DNA of 64,000 nt from Epiperipatus broadwayi (Eukaryota; Onychophora; Udeonychophora; Euonychophora; Peripatidae), in the NCBI GenBank assembly GCA_028023455.1, contig JAQFVV010006273.1, positions 5,760,889 through 5,824,888 of the forward strand, read 5' to 3'. The notes under the pieces were generated by a model that saw only the letters and a program-made list of their open reading frames with translations, searched no databases and had not been told where the DNA came from. Made by a program: the position numbers and the translations under genes. Shown here piece by piece: positions 23,423 through 37,379 of this stretch. Positions within the stretch are counted from its first letter, which is position 1. Every line of letters starts with the position of its first letter.

Positions 23423-23481
23423 ATCCAATATCCCCTGACTAGTTTCTGGCTTGTGGCCTTCATCAGTGAGAAGCCTTGGAC
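23423..23481 (-). ncRNA. Hammerhead-like motif, family 2 copy e
   Basis: The core CTGATGA, helix II, GAAA and ACTAGT-C17 are present. The first pair of helix I is lost (A1.1 opposite A2.1, from cccctgact) and the outer helix is weakened (ggacc in place of ggatc). Reduced activity expected. Confidence 0.6.
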
Positions 23482-23696
23482 CTGACAGCACTGCACCTAG
23501 ATCTTAGGATCTAATGCAACCCTCCAGCACCTCCTTTTAACTCTATTTAACTACAAAACTATGTAACTATGAGCTTGGATTGAAAATATTAATAGTGTTT
23601 TCAATTTCATTCTCATACTTTTGTAGTTAAATAGAGTTAAAAGGTGGGTGCTGGAGGGTTGCATTAGATCCTAAGATCTAGGTGCAGTGCTCTCAG

Positions 23697-23755
23697 ATCC
23701 AAGGCTCCTCACTGATAAAGGCCACAAGCCAGAAACTAGTTTGGGGATATTGGAT
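23697..23755 (+). ncRNA. Hammerhead-like motif, family 2 copy f (core and cleavage base broken)
   Basis: The plus-strand inverted copy has core CTGATAA (G8 to A), and the cleavage-site base C17 has become T (ACTAGT-T). It is predicted inactive and shares the G8 lesion with copy c. Confidence 0.62.
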
Positions 23756-24096
23756 GAGTAGGCACTAGATAGGGATTTTATGCACAAGCCTTCTGGCATC
23801 CATTGATTACTCTGTTTAGCACAGGTGGCAATACTGTAAGGAGAGTTTTGCTCTGTCTGTAAAACATTTGGCATTTTATGACATTGTTTAAAGAAAATAG
23901 TTTCAATGATCAAAAACATGTTTATTTGTGAATTTATTATGGTTTTATATTTTTTACAATAATTTACATTATATATATTAGATATCAAAAAATATAAATT
24001 ATTAAAACTTATTTTGATGTGAAATACTTTATTTTAAAAATGTAATGTTATATTAGCAGCTAATATAAATATGGTCTGAAACAATTTACAAGATTA

Positions 24097-24541
24097 GCTT
24101 TTGTAATGTCTTCGCCCCTAAGCTTTTCCAGAGTGGTAGAAAAACACTTTCAATCTGATCGAAACTCGGCTGAACAACTCTTAAAACCGTTGTGCCGCAA
24201 ATAGCTCTTAAAAGCTTTACATATCCATTTCTGTTAACGAGACTGTAACAAGTGCACGATGTTTTTCTCTAGCAGTTTTCTATATCCCTCTGAGTTCTTT
24301 TGTTAAGTCTTATCTGCTACATTCCGAAAACTTAATCGCGTGTTTTCCAAATCCATTTTATTGTTCTTACTTTAATTAGATATTTTTATCTCTGATAAAA
24401 ATAATCCCACAATTTGTTTTTAATTATAATTATTTTCCATTATAATTATTTTTACTTTCAATAAAATAAATCGAAAACTTCTGGAGTAAATTGTTTCTAG
24501 TAAACCTGCTGTTTATTTCTCACAATGAATACAACAGCTTT
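24097..24541 (-). mobile_element. Solo LTR of the gag-only element
   Basis: A single 435-bp LTR (24102-24536) sits between GCTTT duplications (24097-24101 and 24537-24541), exactly the site of the full element in unit 1. Its first bases (gtaatgtcttcgcc) match the 16965 LTR, but from about 40 bp inward it follows the 18973 LTR (aaaaacac, gatcgaaactcggctgaac). It therefore looks like the product of LTR-LTR recombination with a crossover in the first few tens of bases. Confidence 0.9.
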
Positions 24542-27500
24542 TATGTAAGCAATCTACTTATACTTATGAGTATGAAAATATCACAATTTTGCAATAAATA
24601 TTAAAATATTTTAAACTTTTAAAGCATAAATTATTAGATATAAGAGAAATAAATAAATATTTATTTGAATGTTTAAAAAAAAGAAATAAATATTTCATTG
24701 ATTTTGTAAACTGAAAATAATCTTTCTAAAAACAATGACGTCTAAACTCTTTGTTTTCATTACGATCTAATTTTTTTAATATTGGCAAAAACAAAATGTG
24801 AACATTTAAAATTTATTTCAATAGTAAACAAAAATATCTATCAAATGAAATCAAATTTATTATTTTCTGATAAGTAATAATCATTTAATGATATATTTTA
24901 CATTGATTTGTGAGACAAAAAAATATCATAAAATGCTGAAATGTGAGTCTTATGCTGCATAGTAAGAGGATAAATGTTACTTTATTCTCATATATTTTAA
25001 TAAATCCACTGACAAATTTAGATCAAATTCATGCTTTGTTTGACTATTTATTTTCAATTTAATAAACTTTAAAATTGTTCATTATTACTTTGGCTAACAT
25101 TTGTCTCTGTGTCCTTTTCTCAATTTTCTGAACAATGTTAAAGATATTTTTCTCTTCCTGGGTCTAGCTGGTAGCATTTATCATCATCATTAACTTTTGA
25201 TTCATTGTAAATTAAATCTTCTATGTTGACATTGGCCTAGTGGGATTATTAGTAATCAAAAGAAGATCAAAGAGACCGGTACAGTATATTTAATTTAAAA
25301 GCAGATATATTGATTTTAAACCAAGGCTTACATTTCTATCTGGCCTAGAAATAATTATAACTAATATATGATTAGTAACAATCATTAATGTATTTATTTG
25401 AAGTATTTGGTATTATAACTGCAGGTATAATAAGTATAATACATTTAAGTCAAGGTATATGAATATATATATATATGTCTGTTTTATTGGTTTTAGAAGT
25501 GCATCTCTAATCTCATTTTCACTATATTATAACCATCCATCAGGATAGAAAATGGCAAGAGATAAACATAAACACATAAATAACTTAATTTCATATTTCC
25601 TTCTATCATAACTTTCTGAAATATATAAACCAAGAATCTGAAAATCTTGCCCAATAATTATACAATTTTCTTCATTATTATTTGTATATTATACTTGCTT
25701 ATTTTATATACTAAACCAATGTTTGCATTTTTTTTGACAGATACCAAAATCATTTGTGAGTATTTGCATCATGTATCAGATATTAATAGTTATACCAAGT
25801 GTTCCTAAATGTCAAGTGACACTTAAGCACAAAAACGACAGAATAAGAACACTACTTCTATTTATAAGATTTAAAAGTAAGATTTCACCACCCTTTTCCT
25901 TTTTTCCCTACACACACACTTTTTACAATGGAAGACAATCCAAAACTCTTTAGCTTTTGGCATTTCCTAACTAAACTACACTTAAACCACTGATATTCCA
26001 TGTTCTTTAACTTTTTTATTGTTGGTTTCATATGCTAACTGAAGTGGTATTACATAGTCCATTTTTTTCATTCTAACACTCTTAGGGACGGATGTTACCC
26101 TAATAACAGTTACTCATTTAATCAGCATTAATCAATGCAAGATAGCGATTTATTTATAAAAATTTATATTTTAATTTTTATTTCTGTTGAAAGATGTCAG
26201 ATCTAATCAAGTGATAAACAAAGCTTTGGAAATTTTTCTCTTCATTCCAAAAACAATGAGTATTTTCACGTTGTTTTGCTTAGCAAGAAAAAATGTATAT
26301 TTATTATGATTTTAAAACTTATTTTTGCATTGCAAAAAAAAATTTAATTCAATAATTTTTTAAATCATAAAAATAAAGGGTTTTTTTTTTTTTTAAGAAT
26401 TAAAACAACACACGTTTTCTGAATAAATGTAAATTGTAAACTCAAATATAATTTGCATTTTTTAATTCTTATTAATAATTGAAAACGAATAAATTTTAAA
26501 ATTGTTTCATTTTTTAATACATTTACCAACATTTAAAATATTAATTATTATAAAAAAAAATATTTTAGATTTTTTTAATAAACCCTACTTAACAGTATTA
26601 AAAAAATCAAAAAGAAATGAAAATGTATTTATCTATATTTTATTTGTCTAAACCAATATACAATTATCTATGCAACACTCATATGATTACTACTTTATGC
26701 ATTTGAGGAAAAGTGTCACCTTATTGAAATATCAGTATTTTAATTTATTTTATTAAATTTGGTTACTCCTGAAAACATGATTTATAAATAAATATACTTT
26801 GCCTGTTAAATATTCATTTCAACATATATATATATTATAAAGCTTATTTTTGAGAGTAACTATGTTTAATAGAATAAAATAAACTTATTACCAGTATTTC
26901 GATAAGATAACATTTATCCTCAACTGGATGAAAAAATATTATAATACTTACATGGATATAGTATATATACATAAAACACCTTTCACCCATGAAACAATTG
27001 TTTTAACATATGTATATATATTGAGACAGACAACCTTAGTCTAATACATTAGTGGAGTAAATAAATAATTAAAAAAATAGTAAAAAACAAATTAATCATT
27101 CTATTAGTTTATTAATCTCTTTAGTGAAAGCAGCTTAGCAAAACCCAATGCTAACATAGTTATATAATAAGAAAATATAGAAAATACAACAATAGTTCTC
27201 AATAGCATTTCATCATAATGATTGTGAAATAGGTAGAAATTTGCATGGATGCATACAATGCAAGTATACACATACATCAATAAGGTACTTGAGTATTAAA
27301 TCTGCAATATAGGGGAGATAGGAGACCTTTTTACACCCACAATAAAAGTGTGATGTTGCAATGATGTAATATTGAAGAAATAATCCTACATTTTTCAGTG
27401 GTAATGATGTCATAGTTGATATATCATCATAGATGATGTCATACTGAAAAAAATAATTGGACCTTTTTCAGTTATTGTCCAGATTTGTTTCTGACAACAG

Positions 27501-27915
27501 CTATTTTTTCCATTGCGGTATTTTTATCATATTCATTGTGTTTTCTCTATAAAAAAAAGCAATTGCAGTTTTATGAAAATCCCAGTGTACTTTGAAATCA
27601 AGTGGTTTTATTTTTGGAGCAAAAATTTTTAGTGCAGATCTTCATTTTCTGCGTTAATATTTAATAGGAAATGTTTGATTTTAACATGTAAATTTCTGAT
27701 ATATATTACATGGTGTCATAGAAATGTAGTTAATGTATTTTTATCCAAATTATTTCAAAATTATAATCATTTATTGTTTGTTTTATGTATATTTGAATAA
27801 CTATTTTTTTGATTAATGGCATCATTCTTAAAATTTGTTTTTTTTTGTTAAAAAAATGTTGTTCAAAATTACTTTAAAATCAAAATCATTTACTGTTTGT
27901 TGGTGTATATGTAAT

Positions 27916-28600
27916 AATTAATATGTCTTTTTTGTAGTTTTTACTTTAATTTCTTTATTTAAAAAACATGTTTATTAGAAGTTTTATGAAAATCCCAGTA
28001 GTTAATGTATTTTTATACATATTACTTAAAAATCAAAATCATTTATTGTTCATTAGGTTATATTTAAACTATATTGCATTTTATTATTATTCACTTATTT
28101 TTAGTCCTGCAACATGGAGCATGTTGAAACAGTAAGATATGCCCTACAATCTTAATTTCACATTACCTTCCTATTTCCTACCCTCATGCTTTTTTTAAAA
28201 CCCTAATTTTATCGTATTGAGTGTGTACTGGGTATATTTACTGAAATCCCGCCTAAATTTATATGCCTAATGGGGTACCCAGGGTTTTATAATAATTAAA
28301 TTGTATTAAACGGTTTTATTTTCAAACTGTCGAGTATATATTACATATATGCTTGTACAATAAAGTAGGTCACATATTCCCATCTATACACATACTGCGA
28401 TAATATTTAAAATTTATGAAAATATTTATTTAAAAGTTGTTGTTTTGAATCGATTTATTTTGTGATGTTATTTCACTATAATTATTTGCCTTTACTAAAA
28501 TAATGTCACTGATAAATATTTCTGGAAATTAAATTCAAAAAGAGAGTTTTATAAACATAAAGTGTTATTTAGTTTTCAAAAACATGTCATCTTCTTTTAA
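27916..28600. other. Intergenic DNA, no gene recognised
   Basis: A partial repeat of sequence from the end of the duplication (ttttatgaaaatcccagt near 27980, also near 27565) suggests small local duplication. Nothing coding is seen. Confidence 0.5.
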
Positions 28601-28795
28601 ATCAATGAGGGTAGGGAAAGAATGATAGTGGATTATTTTAACCATATTGGTGCCAGTTTTGCTAGTAGATTTGATAAGATTAAAACAGTGTTTACAAACA
28701 GATTTTAATTAGAAAATGCAGTCTGTGTTTTCAAATATATTAATAACCTAACGAACGGATTTTATCACTGCAGGGTTAGATTGTAATCAGACAGA

Positions 28796-28812
28796 GCATA
28801 TAAATAGGGCTG
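28796..28812 (+). promoter_or_regulatory. TATA-box-like sequence
   Basis: CATATAAATAGGG fits the TATAAATA core-promoter consensus and lies upstream of a less AT-rich block (28980-29950). In a genome this AT-rich, chance occurrence is likely. No transcript start is proven. Confidence 0.25.
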
Positions 28813-28979
28813 ATTGATTGTATTATTATTTTTATTAGAGAATTATTAGTTAATCTGCCTGATATTGTGACAGCAAAAGTTACTTTTCTGAATTTTGACA
28901 TTCATATTTTCTGATTGCTATTAGCTTTTATTTGTGTTATCAGACTGACTGGCTTTTTGGTTAGTTTAAAACAACTTTT

Positions 28980-29945
28980 AAAATCATTTAACCTTAGAAT
29001 GACAGGGTAACAGGGCAGTAGGCTGTTTTCCCTCAGGAGTCCTGTGCCTTGGCCATTTGTCATTGACCATCCAATGTCCTGTCATCGTATCATCAAATGC
29101 AACTGAACAAGCCCAAAGAAATGCTGCTCCTGAAATCTACTAATTGCAGCTGCGGAACAATGAACCAAGAAAAATTATAACTTTACTTAAGAACTTTGCT
29201 ACCAATTTGAAAATGACCACAGACGAATTTGAAAGAACAAGGTAATTAAAATCAACCCAAGATCTCGGAAACCTCCAAGCTATATAGCTAATAATTTTTG
29301 TATATTCTTTAAATGTATTTATTCGAGTGCTGTTTTCTAATGCATGCTGAACTTGTGCTTGGGTCGATTTTCTATTATATTTATCAATGTCTTATTTAAA
29401 CGTAATATAATGAAATATTTAATTAATTTCAATAGGCAAATATGAGTTATGTAGGGAAGTTAAGTTGCCATCTTAGTTTATAAACCGCAAACACGCATTT
29501 TCCCCCTCCCATCTCTTAAATATGTTTTAAAATATTTTGTGTAAAATAAGTTTGTTAATAAGTATAACTTTGTTAGAATAAATATTTATTTATCTTAAAT
29601 TTGTTGAGTCTGCTGGCCATTAAAATATGAATGTTGAGAGCGAGCTATTTCTGTTTCTTAATAAATTGCCCTTTATTTTATTAAGTCTTTTAAAATTAAA
29701 CTGTGTTGCTAGTAAATATGCATGGGTGCTGGAATCCTGCTGTTGACAAAGGTCATCATCCTTTAAATCCGTCCCCTTATTTTACTCCACAGTTCCCAGT
29801 ACAGTGCTACAATGGCACCTGGGAATTATTTCGCATACTTCCCCACAGTTACGAAGCTCCTAGGTGCAGGTCAGACTTGAGCTGTGAGTGGGCTAGAGAT
29901 GTCCCAAATAAAAGGCAAAATGCCTATCCAATGCCATGACCTTTT
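28980..29945 (+). other. Less AT-rich, non-repetitive block; possible host exon(s) or regulatory DNA
   Basis: Base composition rises here compared with its surroundings. At about 29210 a short frame MTTDEFERTR ends at a good splice donor (AAG/GTAATT). At 29703-29939 an open frame of 78 codons contains Pro, Cys and Trp residues that are unusual for this window. Neither matches a family I recognise. The block is not obviously repeated elsewhere in the window. It could be exon, untranslated region or conserved non-coding DNA. Confidence 0.3.
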
Positions 29946-30278
29946 TTTCATAAAGTTGCATACTCATAAACTGCACCCCGTCCTCAGCATATATTCACTG
30001 GCACCACCGTATATTTCCCTTATTAATTATTAAAAGAATTCTATTTAAATGAATTTCAAATCCGTTCAGTGTAGCTCGATCTTATAATCTAGTTAATCAC
30101 TTCGCAAGCGACTTTCGATCTCCATTTAAGTTTCCAATTATCAATATTTTTGAATATTCAAATTCTGTTAGACTTTACATGACTCGTATATGCCTTCCAT
30201 GTCACTATATTTTAGACACGCTATCTAAACAAACCCAAGTACAAGGTATCAGCCATCTTTTCATTTATGTATATAGCT

Positions 30279-30280
30279 GC

Positions 30281-30335
<55 letters not shown>

Positions 30336-30361
30336 CATAATAATAATAATAATAATAATAA
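30279..30361. repeat. AAT trinucleotide microsatellite
   Basis: An almost pure (AAT)n run with one TCA-type interruption. Confidence 0.95.
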
Positions 30362-30369
30362 AATAACTA

Positions 30370-31990
30370 ATGAAGTTATTATGAAAAAAATAATAGTGAC
30401 TAATAAAAATAATGATCATAAATCTGATTAATTAATATTTACTATTTTAAAATGTAATAATGTTAAAAAATTGATGTATCAAATAATATTTTGTAGTGTT
30501 CAGAACAACTGATTTTAAAAACATCACACACAACTTGCTGACTTGCGAGATAGAACCCTGAAGGAAAAAATTAAAAAGATTAATGGGATTATATTCTTTC
30601 TTGAGGAAAGATTCAAAGCAATTTAAGTTTAATGCTCAATTATTATTTGCAAGGCTAAATGAAGACAATGAGGAATGGGTGATTCTTTCCTTTTCTTCAT
30701 CAACTGCATTTTTAATGAACTGGGACAATAATTAAACTTTACATGAAATTCTCTCCTTCATTTAGTTGGATTACAAATGTCTAACCTTCCGTATAGGCAT
30801 AGAACAATTCAAATTTGATTATGAATTTAACTTATTAATGGATAATTTGGATACAACATTTAAAGATTAAATTGGTCCAGAAAGAATAAAGAAAATCATC
30901 ACATAAAAAAGATGCACATAAAAAAGATGTATGTACAATAAAGAATTGTGGATGCAACTCTTAAAAAAATCATTTTTGATCATTTATAATTTAATCAAAT
31001 AGTTGATTTAAAAAATAAAAAACCCAATAATACAAATATTAAGTTTTAATAATGTATATTTTATTTATACTAATGTATATTTTAATTGTATTGCATAATT
31101 ATTGAACATTAACTTAACTTTAAATTAAATAAAATGTATATTACATTAAAAAGTGGGGTTAGACATATTTTTATTATCAAAACTTTTAAAATTTGTGGTG
31201 AATTATATTTGATATCATAATATAAAGATGATTTAAATTTACAAACAATTCATTATTTTATAAAAAATATTATATATAGAATAACCACTTGCATATTTGA
31301 TTTTAATAATTTATTTGAATTTATCTTATAAAATTATAGATATCAGAAAGAATATTTGAATTGGCAAGGCAAATGTTTAAAAAATAATAATTGAGAATGT
31401 AAGTTCAAAACTTATAATAATATCACTGGCCAATATCTGCAAGTAAAACATCATGAATAAAGCTAGACTGAGAAATAATTGAAAAATATGAATGACTATG
31501 GATGTTTTTGTTTTAAAGTGAATCCATATGTGTAAGTTTAGAGTTATGATATATTTTTCATCTATATCAGTTCATTTAAAATGAATAATTATTTTATTTT
31601 TTAAGTTTTGATGAAACTAATAGAAAACACACATTAGCTAATTATGACTTATGCATATACCAAGTATTGAGTTATTTGTCAATGTATTTATTTATTGTTA
31701 TTATTTAATATTTCTATCTCATACTAATTATATTTATGTAAAAAATGTTATTTTTTTATCATTGGAACTCATTTAATTTTATCTATTCATCTAATTACAT
31801 ATCTCAATTTATAGTTTATAAGACATAAATAATAATTATTAAGATCAAGTATTTTGTAGTACATTATAAATTTTCCACCAAAATAATAATTAAGATCCCA
31901 TCTTAAGATTTATATTTCGAGTGTGTTTGTGTATAACAGAAAGAAGACATAGTGTCTATTAGCTAGATATCCTGACTTACATGGTGCTTA
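30370..31990. other. AT-rich intergenic DNA, no gene recognised
   Basis: Only A/T-rich low-complexity sequence with stops in all frames. No element boundaries seen. Confidence 0.55.
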
Positions 31991-31995
31991 CAAAG

Positions 31996-32672
31996 GAAAA
32001 TAATTCAAGATGATATCTTATCCAAAGGCCAGATTAATCTACACTAGTATGCAGATTAAAACACAATGGGAGTTTAATTAATAAAATTTATAACTTAATT
32101 AAACTAGATGGGAATAATAAATAGAGAGACAATAAAGAGAATCATATGAAGGGACTAAAAATCCATTCATTCTTCTTCTTGATTCTTGATTTTTGATTAT
32201 ACTTCAGCTTTATTCATAGCAATCATTAAGATTAAGATTGTACTCATATTACTATCCTGGAACTCTAGACAAGAGAAGATGGGAAAAGCCATTAGCATCC
32301 CCAGAATGCAGTTAGGTGTCTTCACAATTACTAAAGAACCATCTTCTAGACAGTCACTGGAGTATGCAGCCAGTCTCCAGTTCTGGTCCTCCAGAACATC
32401 AGAAATCCTCCATCTAGAAGTTCATGCCCACTTAATAATCTGAACAGTCAAGGAATGTCTATCTCAGAAGTGCAGAAACACAGCCAAGAACCAAAATCAT
32501 TAGTGAAGTTCAAAAATCCAACCAGTTGGTGACCAATACAATAGAAGAAAGTGAACAGTCATATTCCCAAAAGTATGAAGTGCAAAATCCTAGGTAATTA
32601 TGAAGTTCTTTATTCCCATTCATGAACTGATTGTGTTCAAATAAAAGACTGTTAGTCTTTGATAGCCATAGT
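31996..32672 (+). repeat. 5' LTR, left half
   Basis: It matches 41125-41805 with scattered changes and ends at gatagccatag, where the insertion begins. The Cys/Ser-poor ORFs at 32186 and 32510 are chance frames across it. Confidence 0.85.
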
Positions 32673-32756
32673 GAAGCAGTCGATCTGATACTCAGATCAA
32701 CCTTCACAGCCCACAAAGAATCTCCCACTACCAAACCATATTCAAACTCCATCCTT

Positions 32757-32800
<44 letters not shown>

Positions 32801-32801
32801 T
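32757..32801. repeat. CA then TA dinucleotide microsatellite
   Basis: (AC)n directly followed by (AT)n. The reverse type, TA then TG, lies at 42567-42601. Confidence 0.95.
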
Positions 32802-34485
32802 ACATTTTTTGCTTCACTATTAAAATAATAAGCCGATGTAGATATATATAAATATCTTAATGTAATTACCTTTAATAAATAATATTTGATTTGATTTTAA
32901 TTCATGTATGTGTGTAATGGATGTGTACATATTATAGGTGAGAGAGATTACTTTTAAAACATATATAAAAGCAAAATGTATTATATTAATGTATATTTTA
33001 AAATTATATTTATAATTTATTATTTATTTTAGTAATGGTGGTCAGAAAAAAGGCTGATGCAATTCTGTGGAATATTCTCGAATGTAATTAAGACAATTTA
33101 CCAGAAACCCATTAAATGTCCATCTAAAACATAATTTTATAAAATAATATAAGACCCATTAATGGGTGTTTTATTTATCACAAATTTGTTTTAAAATCTT
33201 AGCTCATATTTTAAAACAATCATTCGAGAAATTCTAACAGGATTGCATTGTCTTTAAAACTTACATGAACGAAAGGTGCATCCGGTCAGCAAATACGAGG
33301 TCTGCTAAGTGCATAAAGTACCTCAGGTCTAGAAATTAAAATGCATTCTAAAATAACCTGAAAGTAGTATAAATACTGCTAGATTTGAATCCCAAGGTGA
33401 CTTGTAATTATAAATCAGCAATGGTAATTATAATCCATGATTGTCATTATAGCAATTCAATGTGTTGTGAGTATGGAATTTTCCCCTTTCTCTCAATTCA
33501 ACATGCTTGTTCCTGCACTCATCATCCAGGATCCCACTACCCATGAACTTTAATGTACTTAAAAACTGAATAATGAAAAATGCTACCTGCCTGACCAACC
33601 GAATCTAACTAGATCTAGTTCACCCAATTCCAATGGACACTGTAATCACTAAGAATTGTAACTAATCACCAAGGTAAAGAACTCTAGCCATTGCCTAGTG
33701 TTTAAATTCTTAAGATCAGCCTTCTGTAATTATTTCTCATAACCCTGTCTGTAATTTAAAATGATATTATTCTATTAGCTGGTCCTTTGACCAGATATTA
33801 AATATTCATTTCAATAATTTGTAATTTACTTACTTTTATCATTGAGCCTCTATTAAGTAAGTGTAATATTTTCTTTCACTTTCATGTGGCAGCATTATTT
33901 TATAACTCTTATTATTATGTTTTATATTTTATATGTTTAAATAATATGCCAATAATTTCCTAAAGTTGCAAGAATATTCGCTCATTTTTTTTTTTAAATT
34001 CCCCCTTTTCTTTTCATGGGTAAGTCAGTTTAGCTTTTTTTAATTAAAATATGTTTGTTATTTTGATGACAGCAAATGCTTGCAAAGTTGGGAAAACAAT
34101 CTACTTATATCATAATGACATTGTAGAAAAACAGAGTAGAAATCTGTTTCTCTAAAAAATGTTTTTTTTTTAATTTTACTTAAATAATAAGTACTAATCT
34201 TAAAAACTCAGATTTGTTATATGAAATAAAATCTGTTTTATTCTGAAATCAATAACCACCACCTCATTCATATATATCTAAATTATGTTTATTATAATAT
34301 AAAAACACTTATAACTGAATTCTCATATTCATTAACATTATGGGGAGTTCATATATCAATTAAGGTAATAAGGGAGGGGATTCTCTATTCCAGTGATTTG
34401 TGTATTTTATTGATAAGTTTAAATGATGCATTGCTGATTAGTAATCTAATCATACCCTTACATTAGACATTCTCAATATTTGTAG

Positions 34486-34970
<485 letters not shown>

Positions 34971-34979
34971 AGGTTATCA

Positions 34980-36337
34980 GTCCTTCATCCTTAGTTTTAA
35001 AATATAGTATTCTTTTGTTCCAAGCATTGTATGCAAACAGGCCTCCATGTTCAAATACACATATGTGTCTTCATGCTTCATTCTCCAGAATTTTTGGTAA
35101 ACCGAATCCCATACATTCATTCCAAGTCCAAGAATACAGCTCATAAACCCCCCATGGGACTTATTTTGTTGAATAACCTATTGATATGGGATCACTCTGG
35201 AACATATCTGGCCTATTATTATTAATAGCCGACGCCTTCATTTTGTGAACCGAATCTGCCAAAGTAGCAGGAAGAATTTGATTGCTGTTCTTCATCCTTA
35301 AATTTGGAAGCACTTTTCTGGATCTGAGATTGAATCATCTAATGATGCCACCATGCATACACCATCCTCTTAAAGTTCTTAACATAAATCAGATCTATGA
35401 ATCTCCATAAACCGCAATGTTATGATTCTACTAAGCAAATTTCTTTATTATATTTCTTAATAGTTTCATAGGTGCATCTTTTTGCAACACAATCATCTAT
35501 ATGTGAATGAACTATCCCACACATGTTTCTTACTCAGTATAAACTGAGAGTAGTTTACTCATTACTGTAAAGTGTATTTTTGTAATAAAATTGATTATTC
35601 TAAATATTCAGCCAAGTGCTATATTTTACTCTTTTATGTGGAGGTGGATTGGTATCTCACAGAGATATTTATTCTCAAAGTGCTAAATCAACTATGTTCA
35701 TCAGTGTATGTATTAATTATTGTAATAATTATTGGCATATGAACTAGCTACAATAAAGTAAGGTAATAAATAAAATTTGTCATTTTCCAAGTTATAAACA
35801 ATTTGCATATAATATAACTGTGTTATCATATAAATCAAATTATGTATATTTAAAGAGGCCAATGATGATTAATGAAATAATATGAATTAAGTATTTATGC
35901 TTATTTTATTTAAAATAATACATTTTATATATATCATAACCTGCTAAATCATTGTTTCTTTTTATTTAAAATATTAATATTTTAGTGATTAAATTATGCT
36001 TGCCCTGACTAGATGATCTCTCGCTAATCCTATATATCATTAATGTGAAAGGTTACAACCTTTAAATGGGTCAAACTTATATGTTATACTAAAAGTTTCC
36101 ATTATATGATTTCAAATTAGAGTCTCTTTGTGTCACTACTTTGCGATGCCGGCAGAGAGAGATAAAATAGAGATTGTTGTTCATAAGATGTTAGATCTGC
36201 AAAATAGGCAAATAGGGCAGAGTTCATGAGTGTTCCTGATTTATGTATCTTGCATCTTGCACATGATTGGACTTGAGATACTTTTGCCTAGATGCTAGAT
36301 CTTCTTATATGAACAGACAAAATCAACCAGTACAATA
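34980..36337. other. Non-repetitive interior of the insertion, no gene recognised
   Basis: The frame at 35031-35225 has no known motif. The stretch contains otherwise unremarkable AT-rich DNA. Confidence 0.45.
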
Positions 36338-37084
36338 GCAATCTTGAAGTGCCTTCCGTAATTATTATATAAAATAAACCATAGGATCTGCATGTGTATT
36401 TAATCTTCTCATAATATATTAATATGTGCAAAGCTTTCCCTTGATTAGTAAATTTTTATTTTTAGGTGCGTGTGGATATGCAAGTATATAATCTTTTAAT
36501 TGTATTATGCTTTATTATGTATTACTAAAAGTGTGCCTAAACAAACTTATAAATTTCTTTATTATAATATTCTTTAATATCATGGTTTTTAATTAGAAAT
36601 GTTTTAAAATAAATTGTTTGTTTGCTAGTTATTGTCTGGTTGGTTCACTTTTATAATTATGCCACTAATAGTAAATGTAAACATTAGGCAATATGTATAG
36701 TTTGTCTTCCTATACATAAATAAGAGAGCTAGCTAGGGAGGAACCAAGCTTTGAATTGTTTACCTGTCATCTAAGCATGCTAATTATAGTTTGTGATTAT
36801 CTGGCTCCTAAGGTTTTACCTTGAAACAAATAAAGATGCTTTGGATGCTAGAGGTTTGAATTTAGCAGCCGAGAAGTTCTATAGCCTGGAAATGTGACTG
36901 TAGATTATACTTTGTATAGCCTTGAACTGGTTATAGGTGCCATTGGTCTTATCAACTTTTTGTATTTGACTTCTCCACTTGAAGGGCTTGCATTCTGAGA
37001 TAATAAATGTTGAGTTAGAGTAGATCAAGATTTAATATTTTTTTATCTTTTATAATCAGAGTGATCCTCTTCCACCCAGTTCAA
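36338..37084 (+). repeat. 5' LTR, right half
   Basis: It matches 41810-42569 and ends at CACCCAGTTCA, just before tggctttt, which could be the start of a primer-binding site. Confidence 0.85.
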
Positions 37085-37379
37085 TTGGCTTTTCAACATG
37101 GGTGCAGAACTGTCATAATGTAATAGCAATTATAAATGTAATTAAAGTAGAATTAAAAGTATGAAAATAATTTCTTGAAGAAACACCAAATTGTGTCATT
37201 ATAAATACAAAGTTGGTGTACAGTATAGAAAAAAAGAGACCAAAGCAAATAAATTATACTAAATCTAAATGATAAGAAAGGTAACAAAGGAAAGATTTAG
37301 TGGAAGGACAAAGGAAGATACAATAGAGAAAACAGTCATATACAAGTAACAATGTGTAGCTGAAAAAAGAGGAAGCCTA

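Larger units (their letters stand above)
22797..23862. mobile_element. Retrozyme-like element, family 2, second copy at duplication junction
   Basis: It has the same architecture as 15477-16717: a full direct unit (about 22797-23258), a partial direct unit (about 23259-23570) and an inverted unit (about 23571-23862). The right edge runs into the same GTCTGTAAAACATT as the first element. The left edge has no matching duplication and joins the end of unit 1 directly. This is expected if the left boundary was made by the duplication breakpoint and not by a fresh insertion. Confidence 0.78.
23697..27915. repeat. Segmental duplication, unit 2
   Basis: A direct tandem repeat of 16560-22795, missing the interior and one LTR of the gag element. 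After 27915 the sequence diverges from unit 1, which instead enters the retrozyme-like element at 22797. Confidence 0.9.

Noticed and set aside
23671-23988. 105-residue ORF (and similar ones at 16585, 22837 and 15810)
   Set aside because: They run through the hammerhead-bearing repeats; the shared residues reflect DNA repetition, and frames are not conserved between copies.
32510-32782. 90-residue ORF with a Cys-Val repeat start
   Set aside because: The start is the CA microsatellite and the rest is LTR sequence read on the opposite strand.
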